DNA of 64,000 nt from Todiramphus chloris collaris (lineage: Eukaryota > Chordata > Aves > Coraciiformes > Alcedinidae), in NCBI GenBank assembly GCA_025345505.1, contig JANVCC010000049.1:6574588-6638587 (forward strand), written 5' to 3'. The position numbers and the translations under genes were made by a program. This document shows positions 36,386 through 48,900 of the stretch, piece after piece. The notes beneath the pieces are model-generated. The model had not been told where the DNA came from and searched no databases. It saw only the letters and a program-made list of their open reading frames with translations. Each line of letters opens with the position of its first letter. Position 1 is the first letter of the stretch.

Positions 36386-39300
36386 GCTATACATGTCAGA
36401 GATTATTGTTTGTTACCACAATTGTTATTACTGATATTTCTTAGAGTTTGACTCTGATGTATATGATAGGGGAAAAATATTATGAACATTTTGCCTTATT
36501 TTGAATTTAACACCAATTTTGTTCTGAATGAATTCCTTTGAATAGAATTATTCCTGAACTACATCAACTGGGGACCAGCTGCTGACCCCAAGTGTTTAAG
36601 AACTACAGATAATCATGGATGAAAAGAGATGAAAATACATTTTATCTAAGAAGTATCTACTGTTGTGATAGAGACTGAAATTAAAGTATAATCCAGAGAG
36701 AGAGAGGGAGAGAGAGTATTCTTTAATTAAAATCAGCTACCTCAAAAGATGGAAATTCTCAGGAGTGAAATTTGCACTGTGCTGAAGGCTTTCCACTTAA
36801 ACCCTTGATGATGCAAGGAAAAAGAATTCTCAAGGAGTAATATTGGTGTTAGCATATAGCCACTTGCCACTGCATGATCAGGCAAAATTTGCAGACAAAA
36901 TATATGTGGACAATAGAATGGAAAGATGGTCCAAATAGGAAGCTATCGGAAACACAAACCTGTGATTATCCAGCAACAAATGAATAGTTTGTCAAAGAAA
37001 AAGACCAAAGATAGAGACTTGGAGATAGAGGAAGAAAAATTAAACCAGAAGCAACAGAGATCAATGAAAACTATCAGCACTTTCTGCCAGGAGATACATT
37101 AAAAAGCCTGAAACCAAGGCTTTAGATAACATCTTCAAGATGATCATCCCACCCACCATCTCCATAGCAATTAATGGTCCCAGCCAAGGACAAAGTATAG
37201 TTCAGGCCATGGAGATTGTATGGACCTCCTGTGGAAGGCAGCAGGTAAAAGGCACAGTGTCCATTTAGGGTGTTTCTGAAGCTTGTGGTGATACTGCTTT
37301 CCTCATCTGCAGAGAGATTCTGCTTCTGGCAACGTGGGAACCACAGAGCTCATGCTTGAGGGGAGTAATTCTGAGGAGCGTTTCATAGTGAATCCTGTGC
37401 TGCTCTCATTTTAGTTACTATCACAGATGGCTTCCTGTAATACAAAGAAGGCTCCTGGCAAGGCAGTTTGCTGGAGAAGTTAGAATTGGATGTGATGGAA
37501 GTATTACCTCACAGAAACTCCCATTCACCAGCATTTATTTCATTGTGTTCAGCTCAGCAGATTTGAGCAACTACTTTATGCTGGCACTGGCTTCCTTGTG
37601 CTGCACTCATATACAAATCTCTCTTACATGAATCTTGCCGAACAGTCGTCTTCAACCAGGTGGTATCTGTGAGAAGTGGCTCTGCTGCAGTGAGGAAAAA
37701 TGTATCCTTTTTTTCCCCCCTCACTTTTAAAAAAAATATCTCAGTGGTAAAGTGGAGGAGCTGCTGCATTGTTATCGGAGGCTCTCTGGCTACGTGTCTG
37801 GAGCCCTTGGGCAGGAGCAGAGCGCCCGCCCTGTGCTCTGGGTACCTTATTGCTAGGGAGAGGATGCACATAGCTTCAGTGCCTATAAATACCTTGTACC
37901 CTTACTGAATGAGATGCAAATGTTTTTCTAGAAAGAGCCTAAACCCAAATTGTTAGTCTAATATTGGCCACATGATAGTGCAGCCAGCAGGATGCGATGT
38001 GTATCGGGGGACTTTTTAATGCATCAAATTATAAAAAAACCTGTGCAATTTTTGTCTGAGTCCAGCTTCCCAATGAGCCACTGTGGATTCAGGACAAATT
38101 TTAGTTCAAGCAGAAGGGTTGGCTAATTCTTAAAATACATTGTACAGGTAATCAGGCTTTTAGTCCCGGACCTTTAAAGGTATTTTAATATCCATACTAA
38201 GTTGAAGTGCTAAAATTCTTGGCCAAACTTGGCATTAGTTACCAGCAGCTCTTGAAAGGAAAAAAGAATTCATGGGCAGTAAAAGAGCAAGACCTTCTTG
38301 GCAATGTTACTTCTATTGAAAATTGGTGGATCATACTGAGCTGAGTTACAGGTTCCCAAAGTCATGGTTTCTCATAGCAGGTCACAGCACTCCTTATCTG
38401 CCCAGTTCCACCAGTCTTGCTCAAACAGATGCCATGGTCCTGTGGAACCCCTCTGAGCACACAGGACTGGATGTTTTGTGGGAGAAAATAAGTACTGAAA
38501 GTCCAGCGATGGTGGTACATGCTGGCGAGCAGTATTCACATATTAACAGATTTCCACTCAAACTGGCAAATAGGAATGTCTATGTTAGAAATGCTGTGTG
38601 AAAGCCAAGGCAACAAAAGTCAAAATGTGCATATGAGAATATGTGGTACACACAGTATATGTCACAATGTTTACCATCACTTCAAAACATGCACCCGCCC
38701 ACAGTTCTTCACTAGCAGCATCCTGGAACTTCTCCAATTGGGATTTGCTATATGAAGCAAAAGTCAATTAAAATCAGCCATTATTGTACAGATCACGAGA
38801 ACCATAGTACAAGATACCATACTCATCCCAGATGCTCATTAATAGCAGTGGGTTGCAAACAAGTCCAGGACAATTGCATGGAGTTTGTATATTTTTCAGA
38901 TTGCTGTGTTTGCTCAGTCCACATATAACATTTTCAAATGGGTTGGATTAAAATTTTTAGCCAATTCCCCAGAAACACAGTTCTGATGCATACTGGAACT
39001 ATTGCAAATCTAGGTCAGAGTCAGTAAGTAGGCTTAGCTAATGAAAGCAGAGCGGGGGCGGGGGGAAGAAAGATTTTTGGGAAAAAGAAATTATGTCCAC
39101 CCAGCTTGCTAGAGGAAAACCTGTTAGGACCAGCTCACACACCTTCTTTTACCAAAGAGCCTGCTGCTGTTTGAGGTGTGGTGACTCATCTCTGTGTCAC
39201 ACTAATCCTACATTTTTAGCTCAGAAAGTAACCACCTGCTAAAAGCGTGGTGTGCTTGGTTGGGTTCCCTCCATCTCTTGTGGAATATTTTCATGCAGTA

Positions 39301-42300
39301 AAGAAAATGTGATTTTTCAGGGAGGTAACTTTGTAGGCTCATGTTCAGAAACTCACATAATAGTATGACTCCAAAGGTGCAGTTCTTGCCACGCTTTTAT
39401 TTGTGAGGAAACATTTACTGGCCCAATTCAGAAAAACCCACACAAGATGGGCCTTGAGCTGGGATCGTTCTGCTGGGTGGGTGGAGGCTTCCAGTCCTTC
39501 AGGCAGAGCTGAACACTAACGTACATCTCCCAGCTCCCAGGTAAGGCCCTACCAGAATTACAGACCCTTGAATCTGACCCTTCATTTCCTGCTTGGAAAC
39601 AAAACACTGACAGTTTTTTAAATTGAATTAAACATTCACTCAATGTGAAACAAACATCCTTGTTTTGGAAGAAGATTCGGCCACCCCTGTAGGCACACAA
39701 ATGCACACACTAATTTTTAGGGCTGATTTGTAAACCAAAAAATCTATAATTAGAACAATTTTATTTGTAATTATCAGGAATAATTTGTTTGCTTTAGTGC
39801 CAATATTAGTAGCAATGGAAGTGCACTCACTCTTTTATTTTTAATTCTCCCAGTGCCTCTTTACATTTAGTTTCAAGGTGAGATCAGTATCTGGAAATGC
39901 AAGGTAATTTATGCTGTTATCATTTCATGAACTTCAGCAAATCTACTCCCTATAATGCATTATAATTATACTAATGATCAGAACTGGATTTGAAAAAGCA
40001 CGAAGGCTGGCGTCAACTGCCACTGTGTGCCTGACCAGATCAGAGAATGAAAACAACAGTTACTGGCATTTATGGTTAGAGGAGCTCCAACTCAGATTTG
40101 CAGACAGGTATGGACTGCAAAAATTAAATGGCTATTCACGTCACTATGTGTACCTAATTTCTGTGGATTTTGAGACTCGCAACCTAATCTCTGTTATGCT
40201 TGTTCCCATTTGCTTCTTCCCACAGTACCCCTTTAAGAGAAGCTTCCCAACTTTAAACCCAAACGCGATGCTCCCTGTTGTGATGGATTCCTTCTTTTTC
40301 CTTCCTAATTGGAGCTATTTCATCAGATCGAATTTTGACAAAGATAGTAATTGTCATCCAATTTTAAGGCAATGACAAGATCAATATGAATTCTCACATG
40401 ACAAGTATTATTACTGGGTGAGCACAAAGAAACAAAGAAATTGAAAAATCCATGTTCTAAGGATCAAAACAGTTAGAGGTACATGCTTGCCTTGATCCAC
40501 GTGTGTGTGAATCCTGTCGACAACAATAGATGCTGTGCCTGTGGATGGATGTGGTAGAACAGATGGCCTTTGCCAGTCAAATAGCGAAGGAAAACGAGCA
40601 CCCGGTGCTTTAGTACATTGCAGTTTCGGTAATGTGGGAGTCAATTAACTTACCACCACACAGGCTTACAGGGAAAATTGCCCACAGCCCCATCTCAGAG
40701 AATTCTGCTTCTCCTTAACATTTTGTACTCCTTCTGCTTCCTGAATGTCAGGAGTAAATACCCAAGAAAATCCCAGTTCTTTGAGGTAAATATATCCCAT
40801 ATATATATTTATGTAGGCAGAAGTAGTTGATTATTTTTATAACATTGTTTAAATGAAGTGGTCTGAGTAGTTAATGGCCCACAGGGTTCAAATAAGGATC
40901 TAAAATGTGTGGTAGCATCTTTAGATGTTTTCCCCTCAACAGTGGTTCATATACACATATGTGTAACTGTTGCCAGATACTGTCCTTTTATTTTAATAAG
41001 TTTACCCTGCAACAAGACACTTCTTCAAGGCATTTGACCCTCAGAGCTTAGCTCTTGTGCCACATTTGCTACTCAGTGTGCATTCAAGTTACCTCTGCAG
41101 GGCCTCTGTGCACACGTCTGACTTGCTGTTAAACCAGACCTCCTGCTTTCCCACCCTCAAAATGTTAAATCCAAGGAAATAGATACTTTTTTCTTTTTTT
41201 TTTTTTTTTCTTTTGCAGTATTTATATTCAACATACAGTTTAACTGGGGAAGGGGGTTCAGGCAAAATAATACATGATTGTCATACTAAATGGCAGCTGC
41301 AATGATAACAACCATGACAAGTTTTAGCTCTGTCCACTTCAACCCAGCCAAGTCATTAAAGGTTTCCAAGCAGAGGATTGTGTTATGGAGCCTCATATAC
41401 ACTGGTAGCTACACTGGTATCGCTAGACTGATAAACACATTTTTAACCACCCAAATGTGGGTTCAGTAGGATTTTGATCCACGGAGGAAGGTCTCAGCCA
41501 AGCACTGAAAAGATGTTTGTTAGCCTCCAAAATATAAATAAAATATTTACAAAGAGAATAATTGACTTTTGATGTTTACTTCAGGCTATGGTTAAGCAGG
41601 CAGTGCCTGCACTAAGCAATGCAGTGACCACCTGCCACAAATGCTGTGATATTTGACAGATCCCTTTCTGCCAAGAACTATAATTCCTATTTAAATCTAA
41701 ATAGAGGAGCCATGAATGCAGATTTCTCATCACAAAGACGCTGATGTTAATCCCCAGTACAGAAAAATAAGAAAAGCCAGAACGTTTTATTGGATTTTAT
41801 ATGGAAGATAATTAAACAGTATTTCTTCTTTACTTGTTATACAGCATCCCATCAACATTCCTGCTGAAATTTGTTTATAAAGAAAGCCAGGAAGTTTTAT
41901 TACATTTTTATGTAAAAGAAAATTAGCATTTTGTGTATTTGAACTTATATTAGAATAACAAAAAGCGAGTAAACAAAAAATGACCAAAGAATGATGAAAA
42001 TAAACAGGAAAAAAAAAAAAATGTAAGGAAAACATAACACTGTTCTAGTACACAAAATTTTATATTCTAAGCATGCAAACCAAATAAATGTTTATGTGCA
42101 TATGTATGTATTGTATATATTTACGTACCAAGCAGTTCTGAAAAACTAAGCTCCCAAAAGTTAGGAAATGCTGGAATTAGATGTGTTTGCACACCTTTAA
42201 TTTGGCCTTTTTGATTGTGTACACTCAGGCGTGTGCTATTTTTTTTTTTCCACAGACACCACCCCACCCCCCCCCCCCCCAAAATGGTGCAGTGTAGGCA

Positions 42301-42804
42301 GAAAATTGGCTGGGGAATGATGTAATCTCTAACAGAGCTGCTTTGCAGAAAGCCTGTTCCTTTTCTGCCCACAACCCAGTTTGGTATTTTGGATGTACCC
42401 AAGGAAGTTATCTTAGCATGTTTCCCAGCAGGTGGGTGCTGCCAATCTGTGTCTGTAAGAGAATGTGTCTAAGTGTGTGTTTTAAGCGTGCTTATTAATA
42501 GAGGGGAGGCAGGGGGCGGGGGGAGCTGTATCCAAGGTTGCATCCTCGGCATTTAAAAATGTTTCAGTTCAGCCTGTGCTGCCATTTACTGCATTATGTG
42601 GTGCATGTGGATTTTCCAAACAAAAGATGTTTATGAGGAGAGTATATTTTAAGATCCTTTTCATGACTGTACAGACCCCTCTCCCAGCAGATGGCCTGAC
42701 AGTTGCAAGAAAACTATTCATAAGCCAAAAGCTGCATTTAAAATTCTTTTTAAAAGACAGTTTGTTCTCTGTATACATGGACATTTTAAGCAGGTACTAA
42801 TTCT
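36386..42804. other. unique sequence with simple repeats
   Basis: Contains a GA microsatellite at 36695-36717, a G-rich stretch around 39052-39065, a 30-base pyrimidine tract ending in GCAG at about 41187-41218, a T-run (42239-42249), a 14-base C-run (42267-42280) and a G-rich stretch at 42503-42523. A 133-codon open frame at 39974-40375 has no recognised domain. No gene is called. Confidence 0.5.
36695..36717 (+). repeat. (GA)n microsatellite
   Basis: A run of AG dinucleotides with a single extra G. Confidence 0.9.
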
Positions 42805-42965
42805 GTTCACGGCAGCACCTTCTCTGCTTTCCAGCGCGTTCCAGACCTGACAGCGCAAACTGAAGAGGCGCAGGCTGCGGGGAGCGCAGCCCCCAGCAGC
42901 ACCAGCAGCACCAGCAGTGCGGCACTGGGCTGCCATGTTGCATCAGCGCCTGGGTCCGTGCTCTC
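42805..42965 (-). promoter_or_regulatory. short CpG-rich patch with a signal-peptide-like frame
   Basis: About ten CpGs in 160 bases, next to AT-rich DNA. It includes a (CAGCAC)-like repeat on the plus strand. On the minus strand an ATG in good context (AACATGG, 42936) opens a 72-codon frame of unknown type. A second overlapping frame without an ATG reads SAALLVLLVLLGAALPAACA, which looks like a secretory signal peptide, and stops soon after. The hydrophobic run is produced by the trinucleotide-like repeat and may be accidental. It could be a small CpG island, an orphan first exon, or neither. Confidence 0.2.
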
Positions 42966-45900
42966 CCAGGCTACGTTCAGCACTGGTTAACCCAGAGGGG
43001 ACTGTTAAAATTCAGACTCCACTCACTGCTGACTTGTTGGAGGTACATACACCAGTGTTTCATACTCCAAGTAGGCTATACCCGCAGTGAAAAAGTTTAC
43101 TTGGCATTTACAAGTGCATAGAAACGAGCAGGGTTAGCAAAGAACTTTCCAAAGACATGAGTATATTTAATTCTATTTTCATGCGCAGCCTTGGCTCTTA
43201 CGTAGCTGTAGTTGAAGTTCACTGAGGAAAATAACTAGCTGAGAACAAAATAACTAAACCTCAGCCACTTGATGATCGCTAAGTTTATGTATTTTGGGAG
43301 AAATCTGTTGACAATGACTTCATACAGCTGCATTTGCTGACCCTTTTAATTGCCTTCCACAGAACCTCCTGCTCGAAGGAAGTGAGTGCTCCCATACCAT
43401 GCTTGATAAATAAATAATGCCATTCTTCTCGAGACAAAAATTCCATCTCTAACTCATCTAAGCACAGGGACAGGGGCTAACAGTCCTTATGGTTTGGGGA
43501 GACTGGTTTTGCTTTTCCTTCACCTAGGTAACTGAGGCTTGTTATCTGTAGTGTCGAAGACATTTAGAAATATTTCTGAAAAAAAAAATGCCTAATATCC
43601 TGCAGCAATGAGTTGTAGGGTTGATTATACACCGTGCAAATGTTTTCAGAATTTTTCCTTCACCTTTCCGTGTGTATTTGTTCTTAAGAAAAAACAGAAT
43701 AAATAGCCCCTTCTCCCTGCTTCTGTTATATCATCTTTTACTCTTGTGTTTTGCAAACTAAACAATGCTAGGCTTTTTAATCACCTTTTAGATGGAAGCC
43801 TCTTTCCTCATGTGTTTAATCATTTTTGCTGCACTTTTTTTACCGCAGAAGTACATACACGTGAGCGGATACACCCCTGGAGCAATCAAAAAGTCTAGGA
43901 AGAACAGGTTTTGAGGCTTAGCATAGGTTTGCTCTTTGCTCCCAAAACAATCCCTATTCATCTCATTCTAAATTCACTTTAAGAAACAGGATTCCCCCGG
44001 TGCAGGTGCTGAGATGAGAGTGCAGATGTGCAAGTTTAAAAGTGAGGAACAGGACAGAGGGGGCAGGAAGGCTTCATCGCACATTCAGCAGTGTGGTCAC
44101 CAGGCCAGTCCTGACTTGCTGCAGAAATTCAAGCCAGAGACTGGTGCTGGGTAAGAAATCATTTCTTCTGAAAGAGGATGATCTTTCTTAAGCCCACACC
44201 CTTCAGATATGACAATTTGTAGATGATGCTGTTTCATCTCCCTGAGGCTCACGTTTCCTCCAGTCTGCCTTTGTCCTTCACTCGCACTTTGCAGCTCTGC
44301 TCTCTCTCTTTGAACAGTGACACTAAGTTCAGATCTGATGCTACAGCTCTGCTCAGCCCAAAATGGAACATGAAGGAGAAATGAGAAGCTGCTGAAAAGC
44401 CTGAGGGAGAAATATGCTGTCCAGGTAAGACCAGCGTCTTCATAGAGGTGCAGTCAAGACAGTTGTTACTTCTCTTTTGGCGACTTTTTGTTTTCTGTTC
44501 TACAAAAGATTTCTCATTGCTTTCTGGTTCCATAATACTGTGCATATTATAAAGGCCAAAATTTTGCTGGGGGAAACCAGCACACTCTCCATCAAGGGGA
44601 GTGATCAAAGTATACGTAGATTAGGTGAAGACCAGACCCCAGAATGTTTTGGGTAGTATTCCCAGAGTCCAATTTTATCCTTCTGAAGCTTGATTATCTA
44701 GTCCAAGCTTGTTGCTGTATCTTCTCCTGCAATCAACAGAAAGAGGAGTCAGTTCATCTTATCATAAAATGGGTGTCTGGGATAGAAGGGATGGCTCCCT
44801 GCCCTCAAAGTACCTCCCTTTCCCTTGGCACAAAATTGTTTAATGGTGAACTAGGTGCTTCCCTTTCGAGGCTGTAGAGCTGCATGACTGAAAAGACCCA
44901 AAAGTACTTCCTCAGAGATCCTGCTCCTTGGGCCAGTTAAATTGCTGTCATTGATCTTGATGTGAGCACTGGAGAGCTCTGGGGTACAGGAAGCTCTTGC
45001 AGACTCAGGCTGCATTACAACAGTGGCTGGAAAGAGTGATTATGTGTAATGCTGTTACAGACCTGTTGCCAACCATGCTACATCAAGAAGTTGTTAGTTT
45101 GAAATTTACAATGGTGATATATGGTTACTAAATAAAACTGGCAATATTTAAATGGGTGTTTAGGGGAAAGGAGGGGAGGGTTGTGTTTTTCTCTCAGATA
45201 GTCATAGTTTCTCTCTCTAAACCTCTTTACAAAAAAAAAGTTAAGACACTGAACTTTCCTTTCAGTCTTAAAATCAAATCAAATATATCTTGTCCTTGGA
45301 AAGTTCTTTGTTAATCCTGTTTGTATTTTTTAAATGCTATGCAAACATTTTCATTGTGGATTAATGTGCTGTTTCAAAGCAGTTGAGATTTTAAGATTGT
45401 TGTTAATTTAGAGAAAGAGACTTCTGTTACTATTCCAGTTCTTCAGGAAACTAATTTTGTTCAGTGCCCTTTTTGAAGCTTTGCACTTGAGTGCTAAATG
45501 AGTATTATCAAAGGCCATATTAAAGGGGGTTGTATATAGTTGACCAGGGCTCATAGCAGGGTCTAGTTTTAGATAGTGTCTTACATTGAAAATACGATTC
45601 TTCAATTATACCTCCTATTGCAAAAATGAAATTACCTTGAATGCTTAGTCTAGTAGGCTTATTTCTGAGAACACAATAGTAAATGGTCAAATTCTTCATC
45701 ACAGTAAAACATATCTGATTGAAAAATGAAAGAAAGAGAGAGAGATATGTGAAAAGCAAAGTCAGTTCTAAGAGACCTGAGATCAGTGAAAGGCCAGCTT
45801 ATACAAAGACTCTCCATTTGAGTAACCCAAATAATTCCAGGACTGTCTGAATGCTTCAAGTAGGAGTGTCTAAAGTGCCTACTGTTCTGCCAGCAGATTC

Positions 45901-48900
45901 AGGACACTGCAAAGAGGGGTCAGAGGGCCAAAGTGAATATGCAGAAGCTCTTAAACACACACTATGCACAGACTGTAATCAAAATGATTTGCAAATACAT
46001 CTTTGTAGCAAAACTTAGTATCTTTGAGATCACAATCGTAAAAAGTAATTGTTACAATTATGAAACAGAAGCTACATTAGGTGTGACTGCAGCAATTCAC
46101 ATTTATTACATATCTGTTTTCTTGTCTGCTTTCCCAGGTCATAATGTAAATCTGATTTATTTGGACAATAATAGTCATTTGCAGTCCTTCCCTCTTTTTT
46201 TTTTTTTTTTTGAGATCGTTTTTTTAATGTTATAATCTGTGTAGGTATTTTAGTTGTGACTTCACCATGCAGAGTCCAACCCTGTGAGGACACACTAGGC
46301 CCTGGCCAGACAGCTCTGGCTGACAGTGCTGGCAAGTTGGTCTTGGTGTTTATTGAATTGAGTGCCTACTGCTACAGAATATACATGCAACCTCAAGGCT
46401 ACCTACTGTGGTGGTTCTAAACAGACTGCTTTTCTAATTCCAGGATTACAGTGCTTAAAGGCACATAAGGATGATGAGCAAGTGGAAAGGATCTTATGTC
46501 CTTACATCCACAGGGAGTTTTGTGCCTCTGTCCTGTTGGCATTAGTCAATGTAAGCCTCTCGTTCATCTACCTTGGGAAGACCGATTTGCTCAGCCTTTG
46601 GTGTTTTCATGTGCTAGCTGAACTAACTCAGTGATTGCATATGTATATGAGAATTAATTATAAATTTTGACTATGTAAAGCAATCTTGCGGACTCATGCT
46701 TCATTAGTAGTCTGATCAGTTAGCCACTGCAATGCTAACTGACTTAATTTGCACTGCAGATACTATAGCTAGAAGGCAGTGGACGTCGGAGTGGAAGATA
46801 GGATGTGGATTTTCACCAGCTCTTTGCATTACATTCTCAGAACCCTCCTCTTACCTGGGTAGCGTATGATGAGAGGGCAGAGCACAAGGCTAAGCATTGT
46901 GCTCCCTGATGAAAACTTGTCTGATGACAAAGAATCTGTTGGTTTACTTTACAGGAGAAAGCAAGTTACTCAGGCTACAGCAGTCCGGCTTGCTGGGCAT
47001 CGATGTGCATCTTGAAACTCTTGTACTCTCACTTTCTTCAGAGCCATAGTAAAGTGTTCCCAGAGCTATTGTTGGAGAGCATAACACAAGAGCAAAGCAG
47101 TTATTTTCTTCTTTTAACCACTTACTTCCTTATCTTATTTGTAAATAATTATAATGATTCTTAGAAATATACAAAACATTTTGAGACCCTGACCCACCAC
47201 CTACAGGAATCTTACTGTTTGCTAGAAAGGAATCATTCTTGTTATCCAAAAAAGCTCTGAAGAGGACAAAGAAACATTTCTATATTGTATGCATTAGTCA
47301 GAAGGATTAGACAGGCTGTAATCTTGGTCAGTTTGACTTCTACAGTTACGGAAAATTACAAAGATTGATGTTAGTTGCAATTTATCTTATTGCGCAAACT
47401 TCTATAGGATGAATCTTCTCTTTTGAAATACATATTTCACTAAAACTAGCATATATATTAAGCGATTTTTTTTCTTTCTTTTCCCCATCAGGTTAGTAAT
47501 AGACTGTGTAGGAAAGTGCTGAAAAACACAAAAAGTTGGAGCAATTTGAATTGTCATGGCAATATCCTAGATTTTTCAAGAAGTTTGGTTCTGTTTAGCT
47601 AGTCACTTTAATTTTCCTTCGCTAACTTGTCTCCATTCTCTGCCATAATGATAATTCTTTATATGACTGTCAGCCCTTTGCATTGTGACAGCTTAAATTA
47701 ATGTTTTGATATTTCTCTCTTTGTAAGAATACAACAAAGAAGACAACTGCCAAGGATAGGACAGAAACTGCATGAATGTAAAACAGACATTGTGCACCAA
47801 TAAAGCCAGAAGGAATAATTTTCATTTCATTGCCTTGTTAATAAGCTTTTGCAACAACTAATCCTGAAGACTTTAGGTCCCATAGGCTAGTGTGGCCCTT
47901 CTGCTTCATCTGGATTGTGGTAAACTTCTTACTGGGGACCTTGGATGCTTCTGGGAATACTTCAGCCCATTTAGGTCAGGGAGGTTTAATACCTAAGGCA
48001 GCCTGATTCAGCCTCTACTTGTACGTGAACCGTACATGTAAGCTGTGGTGGATTAGCTTGTTTTACAGTCATAATCATAATAGCACTTGTTCACAGCTCA
48101 AACTCCTTTGCAAACTAATATATGTTCATCTCATTTTTACATACCGCCTCTCCAAAAGCTAAGAGGATCAATAATAAGAATTCCAAAAGGAAAATACAGG
48201 AGGAGTTGGAAGGATTTGATTTGGCACTTACAAAAGAAATAGTGGAAAGGAACAGTCTTAAGATTTTGTTGAGGTTTACACCAGTCCGTAACTAAGGTTC
48301 AAGGCCTGTAGCAGCATCATTCTTGTTCATAATGTATGCTTCAGTATCTCAGCTACATCTGGCATTGCTTTAAGTGAAGCTTGACTTCAATGAGGATGGT
48401 GTTCTTCAATGTTCTTTAAAAAATCCTTTTAAAAAGATCTGAGATATTCAGATGCAGTTTAATGTTTCAGTATAGATGAGGATTTCATTACTACCTTCTC
48501 TCATTTTTATAATTTTCTGTCTATTTTTCCTCTCACACGTTCCTTCAGGAACTGGCCTTACCTGAGAAATGAGAAATTTAAATGAAAGTAGAATTAAAAA
48601 ATCAATTAATCTATTTTTTGTGGTGGAAGCCACCAGATGATGCTGTTACTCTTACAGCTTCTTAGCATGTGAGCAAGATTTCAGTTTTTGAAAGAATGCT
48701 GCATTGTTATTAGTCTAGTTTTACAGTAATCCTCTGAGAGAAGCTAGCAGCAGAGTGTGTTTTCTGCTTTATTCTCCTGTATTAGGATGCAGCTTTTGGG
48801 ACAAATTACTTTCCTTGAAGTTAAATTTCAGTGCCTTGCTGGAAAGTAGTGTTTTCTGGAAGTAGTAGGCACTTTTGTGGTGATTGCAGATACCACTGTC

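Noticed and set aside
39974-40375. 133-codon plus-strand open frame
   Set aside because: No recognised domain and nothing around it suggests a gene.
41187-41218. Thirty-base pyrimidine tract ending GCAG, a possible acceptor
   Set aside because: Better explained as a T-rich simple repeat; no open or conserved exon-like block follows.
43336-43381. Excellent acceptor ending at 43362 with a donor-like GTGAGT 19 bases later
   Set aside because: A 19-base frame-shifting microexon is improbable and no larger exon with a donor follows.
44318-44424. Block between TTTGAACAG and GTAAGA, resembling an exon
   Set aside because: All three frames contain stops, so at best a non-coding exon; splice matches alone are too common.
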